Position numbers and translations under genes: made by a program
Notes under the pieces: model-generated
The model's input: only the letters and a program-made list of their open reading frames with translations
Told to the model about the DNA's origin: nothing
Database searches by the model: none
Source of the DNA: Bacillus sp. AFS037270
GTDB taxonomy: Bacteria; Bacillota; Bacilli; Bacillales_B; DSM-18226
Direction: 5' to 3'
Assembly (NCBI RefSeq): GCF_002585305.1
Contig: NZ_NUNF01000107.1
Location: 1 to 10,397, forward strand
Length of the DNA: 10,397 bases
In this document: in pieces, positions 1 to 5,352 of the stretch
Position numbering within the stretch: the first letter of the stretch is position 1
How the letters are laid out: the number at the start of each line of letters is the position of its first letter

Positions 1-20
1 ATGCTTCTTTTTTTGTTCAT

Positions 21-818
21 TTATTTTTGGTGAGCAGGAGTTTCAATTGGCTTTTTGGCTTGGTAGAGCTTTCGGCTTACCAAGGTTTGTAGTGTTAAGA
101 ATAACCCGCCGACAACCCAATAAAGAGGGAGAGCTGCTGGTGCGTTAAAAGAAAACATCACAATCATTAACGGTGACATCAAGCCCATCATTTTCATTTG
201 TTGCTGCTGGGCAGTAGGCATATTAGATTGGGAGACCTTGAATTGGAAATAATAAACAAGGCCAGCGATAATCGTAATGATAATATCTGAATGCCCTAGA
301 TTAAACCATAAAAATTGATGGGTGGCAATTTCCTGTGAACCGCGAATAGCATAATAGAAAGCTGTTAAGATCGGCATCTGGATAAGGATTGGCAAACAGC
401 CCATATTCAATGGATTAACACCATGCTTTGAATACAGAGCCATCATTTCAGCTTGAAGTTCCTGTTTCTTTTTTGGATCTTTTTCGGTTTTCATTTTCTT
501 TTGAATGGAATCCATCTCCGGTTTTAAAGCATCCATTTTTTCTTTCATGGCCATCTGATTTTTGTATTGCTTAAGCATTAATGGCATTAATACAAGTCTG
601 ATAATCAGTGTAACAACGATAATCGCTAAACCATAGTTACCACCAAAAAATTCAGCAGTTGAATGGATAATCGTCGAGAAAGGATGGACAAAATAGGTTT
701 GAAAAAACCCTGTTTTATTAGTAGTTGTTGTTTGTGCTTGTGATGAGCAAGCAGATAAAAGTAAAGTTGACAAAATAAAAATAGCCGCAAGTATAAGTGA
801 AGATCGATTCTTTTTCAT
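21..818 (-). CDS. yidC2: Membrane protein insertase YidC2 (YidC/Oxa1 family, YqjG-type paralogue)
   Basis: Inserts proteins into the cytoplasmic membrane, alone or with SecYEG. The 265-residue length fits Gram-positive YidC proteins (about 260-275). Residues 1-24 form a lipoprotein signal peptide with lipobox LSAC (Cys24). The core has about five membrane segments, near residues 62-82, 140-157, 172-192, 213-228 and 229-248. Arg74 in the first (LIIRLVLMPL) matches the conserved intramembrane arginine of the substrate groove. A charged amphipathic hairpin lies at about 83-133. The ATG has an AGGAGGAAAT ribosome binding site. The housekeeping copy SpoIIIJ normally sits beside rnpA and jag. Here there is no such context; instead a MifM-like leader gene ends 34 nt upstream, as for B. 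subtilis yqjG. Expression is therefore inferred to be induced when the primary insertase fails. Family call is very secure; paralogue assignment rests on the leader. Confidence 0.95.
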   Translation of the reverse strand: MKKNRSSLILAAIFILSTLLLSACSSQAQTTTTNKTGFFQTYFVHPFSTIIHSTAEFFGGNYGLAIIVVTLIIRLVLMPLMLKQYKNQMAMKEKMDALKPEMDSIQKKMKTEKDPKKKQELQAEMMALYSKHGVNPLNMGCLPILIQMPILTAFYYAIRGSQEIATHQFLWFNLGHSDIIITIIAGLVYYFQFKVSQSNMPTAQQQQMKMMGLMSPLMIVMFSFNAPAALPLYWVVGGLFLTLQTLVSRKLYQAKKPIETPAHQK

Positions 819-873
819 ATTTCCTCCTAAAATGTCTTAGAATATTATGTGTTTAAATAATGAGGGAGGAAAT
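819..873 (-). promoter_or_regulatory. Stem-loop hiding the yidC2 Shine-Dalgarno sequence
   Basis: On the minus strand ATTTCCTCC (873-865) is the exact reverse complement of the yidC2 ribosome binding region GGAGGAAAT (827-819). The two can form a 9-bp stem with a 37-nt loop, which may contain a smaller ATTAT/ATAAT hairpin (861-844). The 5' arm lies inside codons 91-93 of the MifM-like gene, just 3' of its acidic cluster. Normal termination at the TAA (855-853) would let the stem re-form and mask yidC2. A ribosome halted near Glu88/Glu89 would cover or open the 5' arm and free the site. This is the arrangement known for B. subtilis mifM-yqjG. Pairing is seen directly; function is inferred. Confidence 0.8.
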
Positions 874-1143
874 TGGTTCTTCAGAATCATCCTGTGAACA
901 TTCTTTTCTACGAATATATTTAACAATTCTTTTCAGAATAAAACTTCCATTTATACTATTTTGATTCCTGTAGAAAACATGCGGGTAATTAATTTTTGTG
1001 TTTGCAGATTCAGAAAGAGAACCTAAAAAGGTATATTCTACACCCCAAGCCCACAAAAACTTTATTGTGATTCCAAGGAAAATACTCACATAAAGGGCGT
1101 TTAGAGCATTTATATCTGAAAGGTCAATCAGCAATTGAAACAA
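853..1143 (-). CDS. mifM: MifM-like translation-arrest leader peptide (membrane insertion sensor)
   Basis: 96 codons immediately upstream of yidC2. In B. subtilis, MifM (95 residues) is a membrane substrate of SpoIIIJ whose elongation arrest, when insertion fails, opens the downstream yqjG (yidC2) ribosome binding site. Visible here: a hydrophobic N-terminal segment (about residues 13-35), a polar middle, then R72-I73-V-K-Y76-I77-R78, and an acidic run D85-D86-S-E88-E89. From memory of the literature, B. subtilis MifM needs R69, I70 and W73 and stalls at a DEED run at 86-89, so motif and spacing agree with a 3-residue offset and a Trp to Tyr change. The C-terminal codons carry the anti-Shine-Dalgarno sequence of yidC2. 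The start is TTG (1143-1141) with AGGTGA (1155-1150) six nt upstream; there is no other Met codon, so this start is well supported. Overall similarity to B. subtilis MifM outside these motifs could not be checked. Confidence 0.8.
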   Translation of the reverse strand: MFQLLIDLSDINALNALYVSIFLGITIKFLWAWGVEYTFLGSLSESANTKINYPHVFYRNQNSINGSFILKRIVKYIRRKECSQDDSEEPISSLII

Positions 1144-1158
1144 AAATTATCACCTCAC

Positions 1159-1283
1159 TTAAATCCCAATGATATGAGTATATAGGAGAAACCGAAAAGA
1201 ATCAATTTTATCACAGACTAAATCCCATAATATGAAGACATTGCTAATAGTTTAAAAGTAAGGTTTTCTAAAATCCCAGTATA
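1159..1283 (-). repeat. Three copies of a TGGGATTT-type repeat upstream of mifM
   Basis: On the plus strand AAATCCCAATGATATGA (1161-1177), AAATCCCATAATATGA (1220-1235) and AAAATCCCAGTATA (1270-1283) share AAATCCCA and an AT-rich flank. The first two differ by one base insertion plus one substitution. The first overlaps the predicted transcription start of mifM, and the other two lie upstream of its -35 element. The core spacing is 59 and 51 bp. Role unknown; they could be protein binding sites or decayed duplications. Confidence 0.5.
1177..1205 (-). promoter_or_regulatory. Sigma-A-type promoter of the mifM-yidC2 unit
   Basis: On the minus strand TTGATT (1205-1200) and TATACT (1182-1177) are separated by exactly 17 nt, matching the sigma-A consensus at 4 of 6 and 5 of 6 positions. 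Transcription would begin near 1170, giving a short leader before the AGGTGA ribosome binding site at 1155-1150. It lies downstream of the pfl terminator, so mifM-yidC2 is probably an independent transcription unit. Confidence 0.65.
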
Positions 1284-1285
1284 GC

Positions 1286-1318
1286 TAAGAAAAACACTGA
1301 TCCTTATGAATCAGTGTT
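1286..1318 (-). terminator. Intrinsic terminator of the pflB-pflA unit
   Basis: A perfect 9-bp stem AACACTGAT/ATCAGTGTT (arms 1310-1318 and 1293-1301, loop of 8 nt) starts 14 nt after the pflA stop codon. In the minus-strand direction it runs into TTTTTCTT, a classic intrinsic terminator layout. The T-run lies on the minus-strand side only, so it serves pflA. Confidence 0.85.
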
Positions 1319-1331
1319 GTAATAATGTTTT

Positions 1332-2060
1332 CTAGTGTGCTGTCAACATTTGATAGGCAAATTCAACTTTCTCTTCAGTTGGCGGCTCTACATGTTTTAA
1401 AGGATATTCGTGTCCAAGGGCTTCCCATTTGTAAACTCCGAGTTTGTGGTAGGGAAGAATTTCAATCTTATGAACATTTTCAAGTGTTCCTATAAACTCT
1501 CCAAGTTTCTCCAAGTCCTCCGGATCATCTGTGACGGTTGGGACAAGAACATGGCGCACCCAAATTGGCACCTTCCGTTCGGATAAGAACCTAGCAAACT
1601 CAAGGATGTGATCATTAGCCATACCTGTCAGTTGAATATGTTTTTTTCGATTGATATGTTTTAAATCAAGTAACACTAGATCTGTATATTGTAACAGTTC
1701 TTCTAATTGTTCTATAAAGAGCTTCGCGTGAGAAAAACAGCCTCCTGAAGAATCAATGGTAGTATGAATTCCTTTCTTTTTACACTCTTTAAATAATTCG
1801 GTTAGAAAGGGGATTTGTAATAAGGGTTCCCCGCCGCTAACTGTGATCCCGCCGCCTGATGCTTGAATGAAAGGGAGATAACTAGTCAGATCATCCATGA
1901 TTTCGGAAACAGACATTTGTTTTCCAGAACCGATTTCCCAAGTATCTGCATTATGGCAAAACTGGCAGCGCAATAAGCATCCTTGTGTAAAAATAACATA
2001 ACGAATTCCTGGTCCGTCTACTGTCCCTAAAGTTTCTATTGAATGTATATTTCCAATCAT
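1332..2060 (-). CDS. pflA: Pyruvate formate-lyase activating enzyme (radical SAM)
   Basis: Uses a [4Fe-4S] cluster and S-adenosylmethionine to put the glycyl radical on pyruvate formate-lyase under anaerobic conditions. 242 residues, close to E. coli PflA (about 246). The N-terminal TVDGPGIRYVIFTQGC stretch leads into the CX3CX2C cluster motif (Cys28, Cys32, Cys35), typical of glycyl-radical activases. VSGGEPL at 74-80 is the SAM-binding GGE motif. No extra ferredoxin insert follows the cluster motif, which fits PflA rather than activases of other glycyl radical enzymes. Start ATG with AAGGGGGAT about 9 nt upstream. It follows pflB by 65 bp in the same direction, with a stem-loop between, and is followed by a strong terminator, so the two genes form an operon. 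Confidence 0.95.
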   Translation of the reverse strand: MIGNIHSIETLGTVDGPGIRYVIFTQGCLLRCQFCHNADTWEIGSGKQMSVSEIMDDLTSYLPFIQASGGGITVSGGEPLLQIPFLTELFKECKKKGIHTTIDSSGGCFSHAKLFIEQLEELLQYTDLVLLDLKHINRKKHIQLTGMANDHILEFARFLSERKVPIWVRHVLVPTVTDDPEDLEKLGEFIGTLENVHKIEILPYHKLGVYKWEALGHEYPLKHVEPPTEEKVEFAYQMLTAH

Positions 2061-2087
2061 GATGATGATCCCCCTTATTTTTTAGCA

Positions 2088-2113
2088 GGAGTCCCCTAAG
2101 ATTAGGGAACTCC
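2088..2113 (-). promoter_or_regulatory. Intercistronic stem-loop between pflB and pflA
   Basis: GGAGT and CCCTA (2088-2092, 2094-2098) pair with TAGGG and ACTCC (2103-2107, 2109-2113), giving 10 bp with one C/A mismatch and a 4-nt loop. The hairpin begins 12 nt after the pflB stop codon. In the transcription direction it is followed by TGCTAAAAAATAAGG, with no T-run, so it is not a normal intrinsic terminator. It more likely protects the pflB 3' end or marks a processing site that lets the enzyme be made in excess over its activase. Structure seen; role inferred. Confidence 0.6.
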
Positions 2114-2125
2114 AATTTATTCTAA

Positions 2126-4351
2126 CTACAATGATTCGTGGAATGTACGGTTAATAACATCGAGCTGTTGTTCTTTGGTTAATTTAATAAAGTTTACAGC
2201 ATATCCAGATACACGAATTGTTAATTGTGGATATAACTCAGGATGCTCCATTGCATCAATTAATGTTTCTCTATTAAAGACGTTAACGTTTAGGTGATGG
2301 CCCTGTTTAATGGAATAGCCATCTAAGATAGATACAAGGTTGGTAATCCGGCTCTCTTCTTCTTTACCTAATGCTTTTGGTACGATGGAGAAGGTGTTGG
2401 AAATTCCATCCATTGCATATGCATATGGAATCTTAGCAACTGATGATAATGATGCTAATGTTCCTTTTGTATCTCGTCCGTGCATTGGGTTTGCACCAGG
2501 TGCAAATGGTTCACCAGCACGACGGCCATCAGGCGTGTTACCAGTTTTCTTTCCGTATACTACGTTTGAAGTGATGGTTAAAACTGATAGTGTATGAAGT
2601 GAATCACGGTAGGTTACATGCTTACGTAATTTTTTCATAAAGGTTTCAACAACCTCAACAGCTATGCTGTCAACACGATCATCATTGTTACCATATTTAG
2701 GGAAGTCGCCAGTTGTTTCAAAGTCAACAGCTATGCCGTTTTCATCACGAATAACCTTTACTTCACCGTATTTAATGGCACTTAATGAGTCGGCAACAAC
2801 ACTTAGTCCAGCAATACCAGTTGCCATAGTTCTTAGGATTTTTGTATCATGTAAGGCCATTTCAATTCTTTCGTAGCTATATTTATCATGCATATAGTGA
2901 ATAACATTTAATGTATTAATGTAAAGACCAGCAAGCCATTCCATCATTTGGTCGAAGCGCTGCATCACTTCTTTGTAATCTAAAACATCAGATGTAATTG
3001 GGCGATATTGTGGTCCTACCTGAATTTTTAACTTTTCATCAACCCCGCCGTTAATTGAGTAAAGAAGAGCTTTTGCAAGGTTAGCACGAGCCCCAAAGAA
3101 TTGCATTTGCTTACCAATTTCCATGGCTGATACACAGCAGGCAATTCCGTAGTCATCGCCGTATTCAGGGCGCATAATGTCATCATTTTCATATTGAATT
3201 GAGCTAGTTTTAATAGACATATTAGCACAATATCTCTTGAAGTTTTCAGGCAGCTGAGCTGACCATAAAACCGTTAAGTTTGGTTCAGGGGCAGGTCCTA
3301 AATTATCTAGTGAATGTAGGAAACGGAAAGAGTTTTTCGTTACTAGTGAGCGGCCATCTTGAGCTATTCCGCCGATAGATTCTGTTACCCATGTTGGGTC
3401 ACCACTAAATAATTCGTTATAATCAGGTGTACGGGCAAATTTTACTAAACGTAGCTTCATAATGAAGTGATCCACGATTTCTTGAGCATCTGATTCAGTT
3501 AATGTGCCATTTTCTAAATCTCTTTCAATATAAATATCTAGGAAAGTTGATGTACGGCCAAGGCTCATGGCAGCGCCGTTTTGTTCTTTAATAGCAGCTA
3601 AATAGCCAAGGTATAACCATTGGAATGCTTCTTGTGCATTCTGTGCAGGACGGGATAAGTCAAATCCATAACTCGAGCCAAGTTCTTTTAATTCATTTAA
3701 GGCACGAATTTGCTCTGCGAGCTCTTCACGAAGACGCATATTTTCTTCTGACATGACGCTGCTTGTATTTTCTTTGTCTAATCGTTTTTGTTGAATAAGG
3801 AAATCAACACCGTATAATGCTACACGGCGATAATCGCCAATAATACGACCGCGTCCGTAAGCATCTGGAAGACCAGTAATAATAGCAGCTTTACGAGCAA
3901 GCACCATTTCATCTGTGTAAGCATCAAAAACACCTTGGTTATGTGTTTTTCGGAAATCAGTAAAGATCTTTTCAATTTCTGGATTTAATTCATAACCGTA
4001 TGAAGCACATGCTTGCTTTGCCATACGAATGCCGCCAAATGGCTGTAGTGAACGATTGAAGGGCTTATCTGTTTGAACGCCAACAACTTTTTCTAGATCT
4101 TCATCTAAGTATCCAGGACCATGTGAAGTAATCGTAGATACTGTTTCTGTATCCATATCTAGGACGCCGCCATTTTCACGCTCTTGTTTTGTTAAAAGCA
4201 TTACTTGTTCCCAAAGCTTGTTTGTTGCATCGGTTGCACCAGCTAAAAAGGAATCATCGCCCTCATATGGTTTGTAGTTTCTTAATATAAAATCACGTAC
4301 GTTTACTTCTTTTGACCATGTTCCTTTATTAAAACCTTGCCATTGCTCCAT
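2126..4351 (-). CDS. pflB: Formate C-acetyltransferase (pyruvate formate-lyase)
   Basis: Cytoplasmic glycyl radical enzyme converting pyruvate plus CoA to acetyl-CoA plus formate during anaerobic, mixed-acid growth. 741 residues against about 760 in E. coli, so full length. The catalytic cysteine pair is Cys405-Cys406 in [10 protein letters not shown]. The glycyl radical site is Gly716 in RVSGYAVNF near the C-terminus, in the standard place. Other family stretches include [11 protein letters not shown] near 167-176 and [17 protein letters not shown], and the C-terminus is intact. Start ATG with GAGGTGA about 8 nt upstream. pflA follows on the same strand. The upstream region has an extended -10 promoter and paired ResD-like boxes, which fits oxygen-responsive control. 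The oxygen sensitivity of the radical makes an aerobic role unlikely. Confidence 0.97.
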   Translation of the reverse strand: MEQWQGFNKGTWSKEVNVRDFILRNYKPYEGDDSFLAGATDATNKLWEQVMLLTKQERENGGVLDMDTETVSTITSHGPGYLDEDLEKVVGVQTDKPFNRSLQPFGGIRMAKQACASYGYELNPEIEKIFTDFRKTHNQGVFDAYTDEMVLARKAAIITGLPDAYGRGRIIGDYRRVALYGVDFLIQQKRLDKENTSSVMSEENMRLREELAEQIRALNELKELGSSYGFDLSRPAQNAQEAFQWLYLGYLAAIKEQNGAAMSLGRTSTFLDIYIERDLENGTLTESDAQEIVDHFIMKLRLVKFARTPDYNELFSGDPTWVTESIGGIAQDGRSLVTKNSFRFLHSLDNLGPAPEPNLTVLWSAQLPENFKRYCANMSIKTSSIQYENDDIMRPEYGDDYGIACCVSAMEIGKQMQFFGARANLAKALLYSINGGVDEKLKIQVGPQYRPITSDVLDYKEVMQRFDQMMEWLAGLYINTLNVIHYMHDKYSYERIEMALHDTKILRTMATGIAGLSVVADSLSAIKYGEVKVIRDENGIAVDFETTGDFPKYGNNDDRVDSIAVEVVETFMKKLRKHVTYRDSLHTLSVLTITSNVVYGKKTGNTPDGRRAGEPFAPGANPMHGRDTKGTLASLSSVAKIPYAYAMDGISNTFSIVPKALGKEEESRITNLVSILDGYSIKQGHHLNVNVFNRETLIDAMEHPELYPQLTIRVSGYAVNFIKLTKEQQLDVINRTFHESL

Positions 4352-4414
4352 TACTTTTCACCTCTTAAATTAGTAGAAGAATATATAACAGAAAGTTATT
4401 TATTTCATGCCCCT

Positions 4415-4423
4415 AGTATAACA
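4415..4423 (-). promoter_or_regulatory. Extended -10 promoter of pflB
   Basis: On the minus strand TGTTATACT (4423-4415) is a TGN extended -10 with TATACT, 5 of 6 to consensus. There is no good -35 hexamer at 17 nt, only T-rich sequence, so an activator is plausible. Transcription would start near 4408, giving a leader of about 55 nt before the pflB ATG. Confidence 0.55.
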
Positions 4424-4449
4424 GGTGAAAAGATGTAAAAAATGCACTA

Positions 4450-4518
4450 TTTGTTAAGGAATTGTGAACCCTTTAAATTTAAGGGTTTTTAAGGGCTGTT
4501 TATGAATATTTTATGAAC
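4450..4518 (+). promoter_or_regulatory. Two pairs of 11-bp-phased ResD-like boxes upstream of pflB
   Basis: Four 9-mers resemble the B. subtilis ResD consensus TTTGTGAAT: TTTGTTAAG (4450-4458), ATTGTGAAC (4461-4469), TTTATGAAT (4499-4507) and TTTATGAAC (4510-4518), with 7, 7, 8 and 7 matches. Within each pair the spacing is exactly 11 bp, one helical turn, as expected for head-to-tail binding by an OmpR-family regulator. The pairs centre at about -51 and -100 from the predicted pflB start. Between them is a 7-bp inverted repeat AACCCTT/AAGGGTT (4467-4487). Single boxes are common by chance in AT-rich DNA; the phasing is the evidence. Confidence 0.4.
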
Positions 4519-4530
4519 GTTGTTAGAGAA

Positions 4531-4582
4531 AAAATAAAAACTGTATTATATAAAAATAATATAAAATAAAAACTGTTATATA
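4531..4582. repeat. AT-rich direct repeat, 32-bp period
   Basis: AAAATAAAAACTGT occurs at 4531-4544 and again at 4563-4576, each followed by a TTATATA-like end (ATTATATA, then TATATA). The 32-bp period is close to three helical turns. It sits about 125-175 bp upstream of the predicted pflB start and could be a curved region or binding sites. No coding sequence was found here. Confidence 0.5.
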
Positions 4583-4592
4583 GAAAGAAACC

Positions 4593-4612
4593 ATTAATAT
4601 CACCATATTAAT
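4593..4612. repeat. Perfect 8-bp palindrome ATTAATAT-N4-ATATTAAT
   Basis: The arms 4593-4600 and 4605-4612 are perfect reverse complements around CACC. The site lies between the cupredoxin terminator and the pflB control region. It could be an operator for an unknown dimeric regulator or chance in AT-rich DNA. It has no T-run and is weak as an RNA hairpin. Confidence 0.4.
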
Positions 4613-4645
4613 AGTGAAAACTTATGAAACAGCCTTCTTTGTCAA

Positions 4646-4674
4646 ATGAAAAAGCAGGAAAGTCATTTCCTGCT
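4646..4674 (-). terminator. Intrinsic terminator of the cupredoxin-like gene
   Basis: A perfect 9-bp stem AGCAGGAAA/TTTCCTGCT (4653-4661 and 4666-4674) with a 4-nt loop begins directly after the stop codon. In the minus-strand direction it is followed by TTTTCATTTG. It separates this gene from the pfl promoter region. Confidence 0.8.
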
Positions 4675-4675
4675 A

Positions 4676-5128
4676 CTAATTGACCACAATATAGGCGATC
4701 ATTGGACCGTTGTGAGCTCGGTCAGGATGAACTTCACAAATTAATCGATAGGTGCCTTCTTTTTGAAATTGAAGGGGAACAAGGGTATCCTGGCCCTTTT
4801 TTACCGTTCCTTTAATGGTCGTACCTTCGATGTAGAAAGGATGTTCAGTCCCATTGATACCACTAATAATCAGGTTTACTTTTTCTCCCTTTTTTAAGAC
4901 GATGGTGCCAGGGTCCCAGCGATAAGCTTCTATCTCTTTTCCGTTTTTCATTGTGGTTTTGAATTCTCCTGTTACCATGTGGATCTGACGAATTTTTCCT
5001 TCTTGATGTTGATTAAATACCGTTGTATCGCCGGCTTTTAACATGAACCAAGCAGAAATACTTGCCAATACTATGCCAACAGCTAGAAAAAATAACAGGG
5101 TTTCTTTTTTAAAGACTAAAAATTTCAT
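4676..5128 (-). CDS. Membrane-anchored cupredoxin-like protein
   Basis: 150 residues. An N-terminal membrane anchor or uncleaved signal (about residues 10-30, after a KK-containing start) is followed by one beta-rich cupredoxin-type domain (about 48-150) on the outer face. Possible copper ligands are His96 (in TEHPF), Cys131, His134 and/or His139, and Met143 in CEVHPDRAHNGPM. The His-x3-Met end resembles azurin-type sites, but the Cys to Met distance is longer than in plastocyanin (Cx2Hx4M), so the exact site is uncertain. There is no second Cys, so it is not a CuA domain of cytochrome oxidase subunit II. Electron transfer or copper handling is plausible but not shown. Start ATG with GAGGAGGT seven nt upstream; that site can pair with a leader sequence. 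Single gene with its own terminator. Confidence 0.75.
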   Translation of the reverse strand: MKFLVFKKETLLFFLAVGIVLASISAWFMLKAGDTTVFNQHQEGKIRQIHMVTGEFKTTMKNGKEIEAYRWDPGTIVLKKGEKVNLIISGINGTEHPFYIEGTTIKGTVKKGQDTLVPLQFQKEGTYRLICEVHPDRAHNGPMIAYIVVN

Positions 5129-5134
5129 CAGCAG

Positions 5135-5178
5135 ACCTCCTCATATTTTGTCCTATTAAATGTTTATGCTGAGGAGGT
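5135..5178 (-). promoter_or_regulatory. Leader stem-loop hiding the cupredoxin-gene Shine-Dalgarno sequence
   Basis: TGAGGAGGT (5143-5135), the ribosome binding site, has a perfect 9-nt complement ACCTCCTCA at 5178-5170 in the same transcript, with a 26-nt loop. A competing pairing exists: TCAGCA (from about 5173) with TGCTGA overlapping the start codon. The two pairings exclude each other, so a two-state switch is possible. Transcription start and any ligand are unknown. Pairing is seen; regulation is inferred. Confidence 0.55.
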
Positions 5179-5352
5179 TGGAAAACTTGTCTCATTTTAG
5201 AAATTTTATGTACATATTCATAAATTTAAATTATTGCTTCTTAACACGAGCGGTTGAACCATCATTTGTCTGTCTAAAATAAGTTTAAGTGTCCTTGGAA
5301 TTAAAGATATTACTTTGTTTTTCGTTGTAGAGCGTTTATAGTAAAAACAGGA

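Noticed and set aside
2340..2597. Open frames on the plus strand inside pflB (also 2664-2876) and a minus-strand frame at 3028-3228
   Set aside because: They lie wholly within the confidently identified pflB and have no protein-family features.
4451..4468. Rex operator candidate TTGTTAA-N4-TTGTGAA upstream of pflB
   Set aside because: Rex sites are inverted repeats (TTGTGAA-N4-TTCACAA); here the half-sites are in direct orientation, which fits the ResD-like reading better.
4464..4480. Fnr/Crp-type site upstream of pflB
   Set aside because: Only one TGTGA half-site; the partner TCACA is absent at the required spacing.
4467..4490. AACCCTT/AAGGGTT hairpin followed by TTTTT as a plus-strand terminator
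   Set aside because: No plus-strand gene lies upstream of it; it is more likely a DNA element in the pflB control region.
5187..5282. 31-codon plus-strand frame starting TTG after GAGGAGG, upstream of mprF
   Set aside because: The GAGGAGG is explained as the complement of the cupredoxin-gene ribosome binding site on the other strand; TTG start, no promoter and no recognisable peptide.
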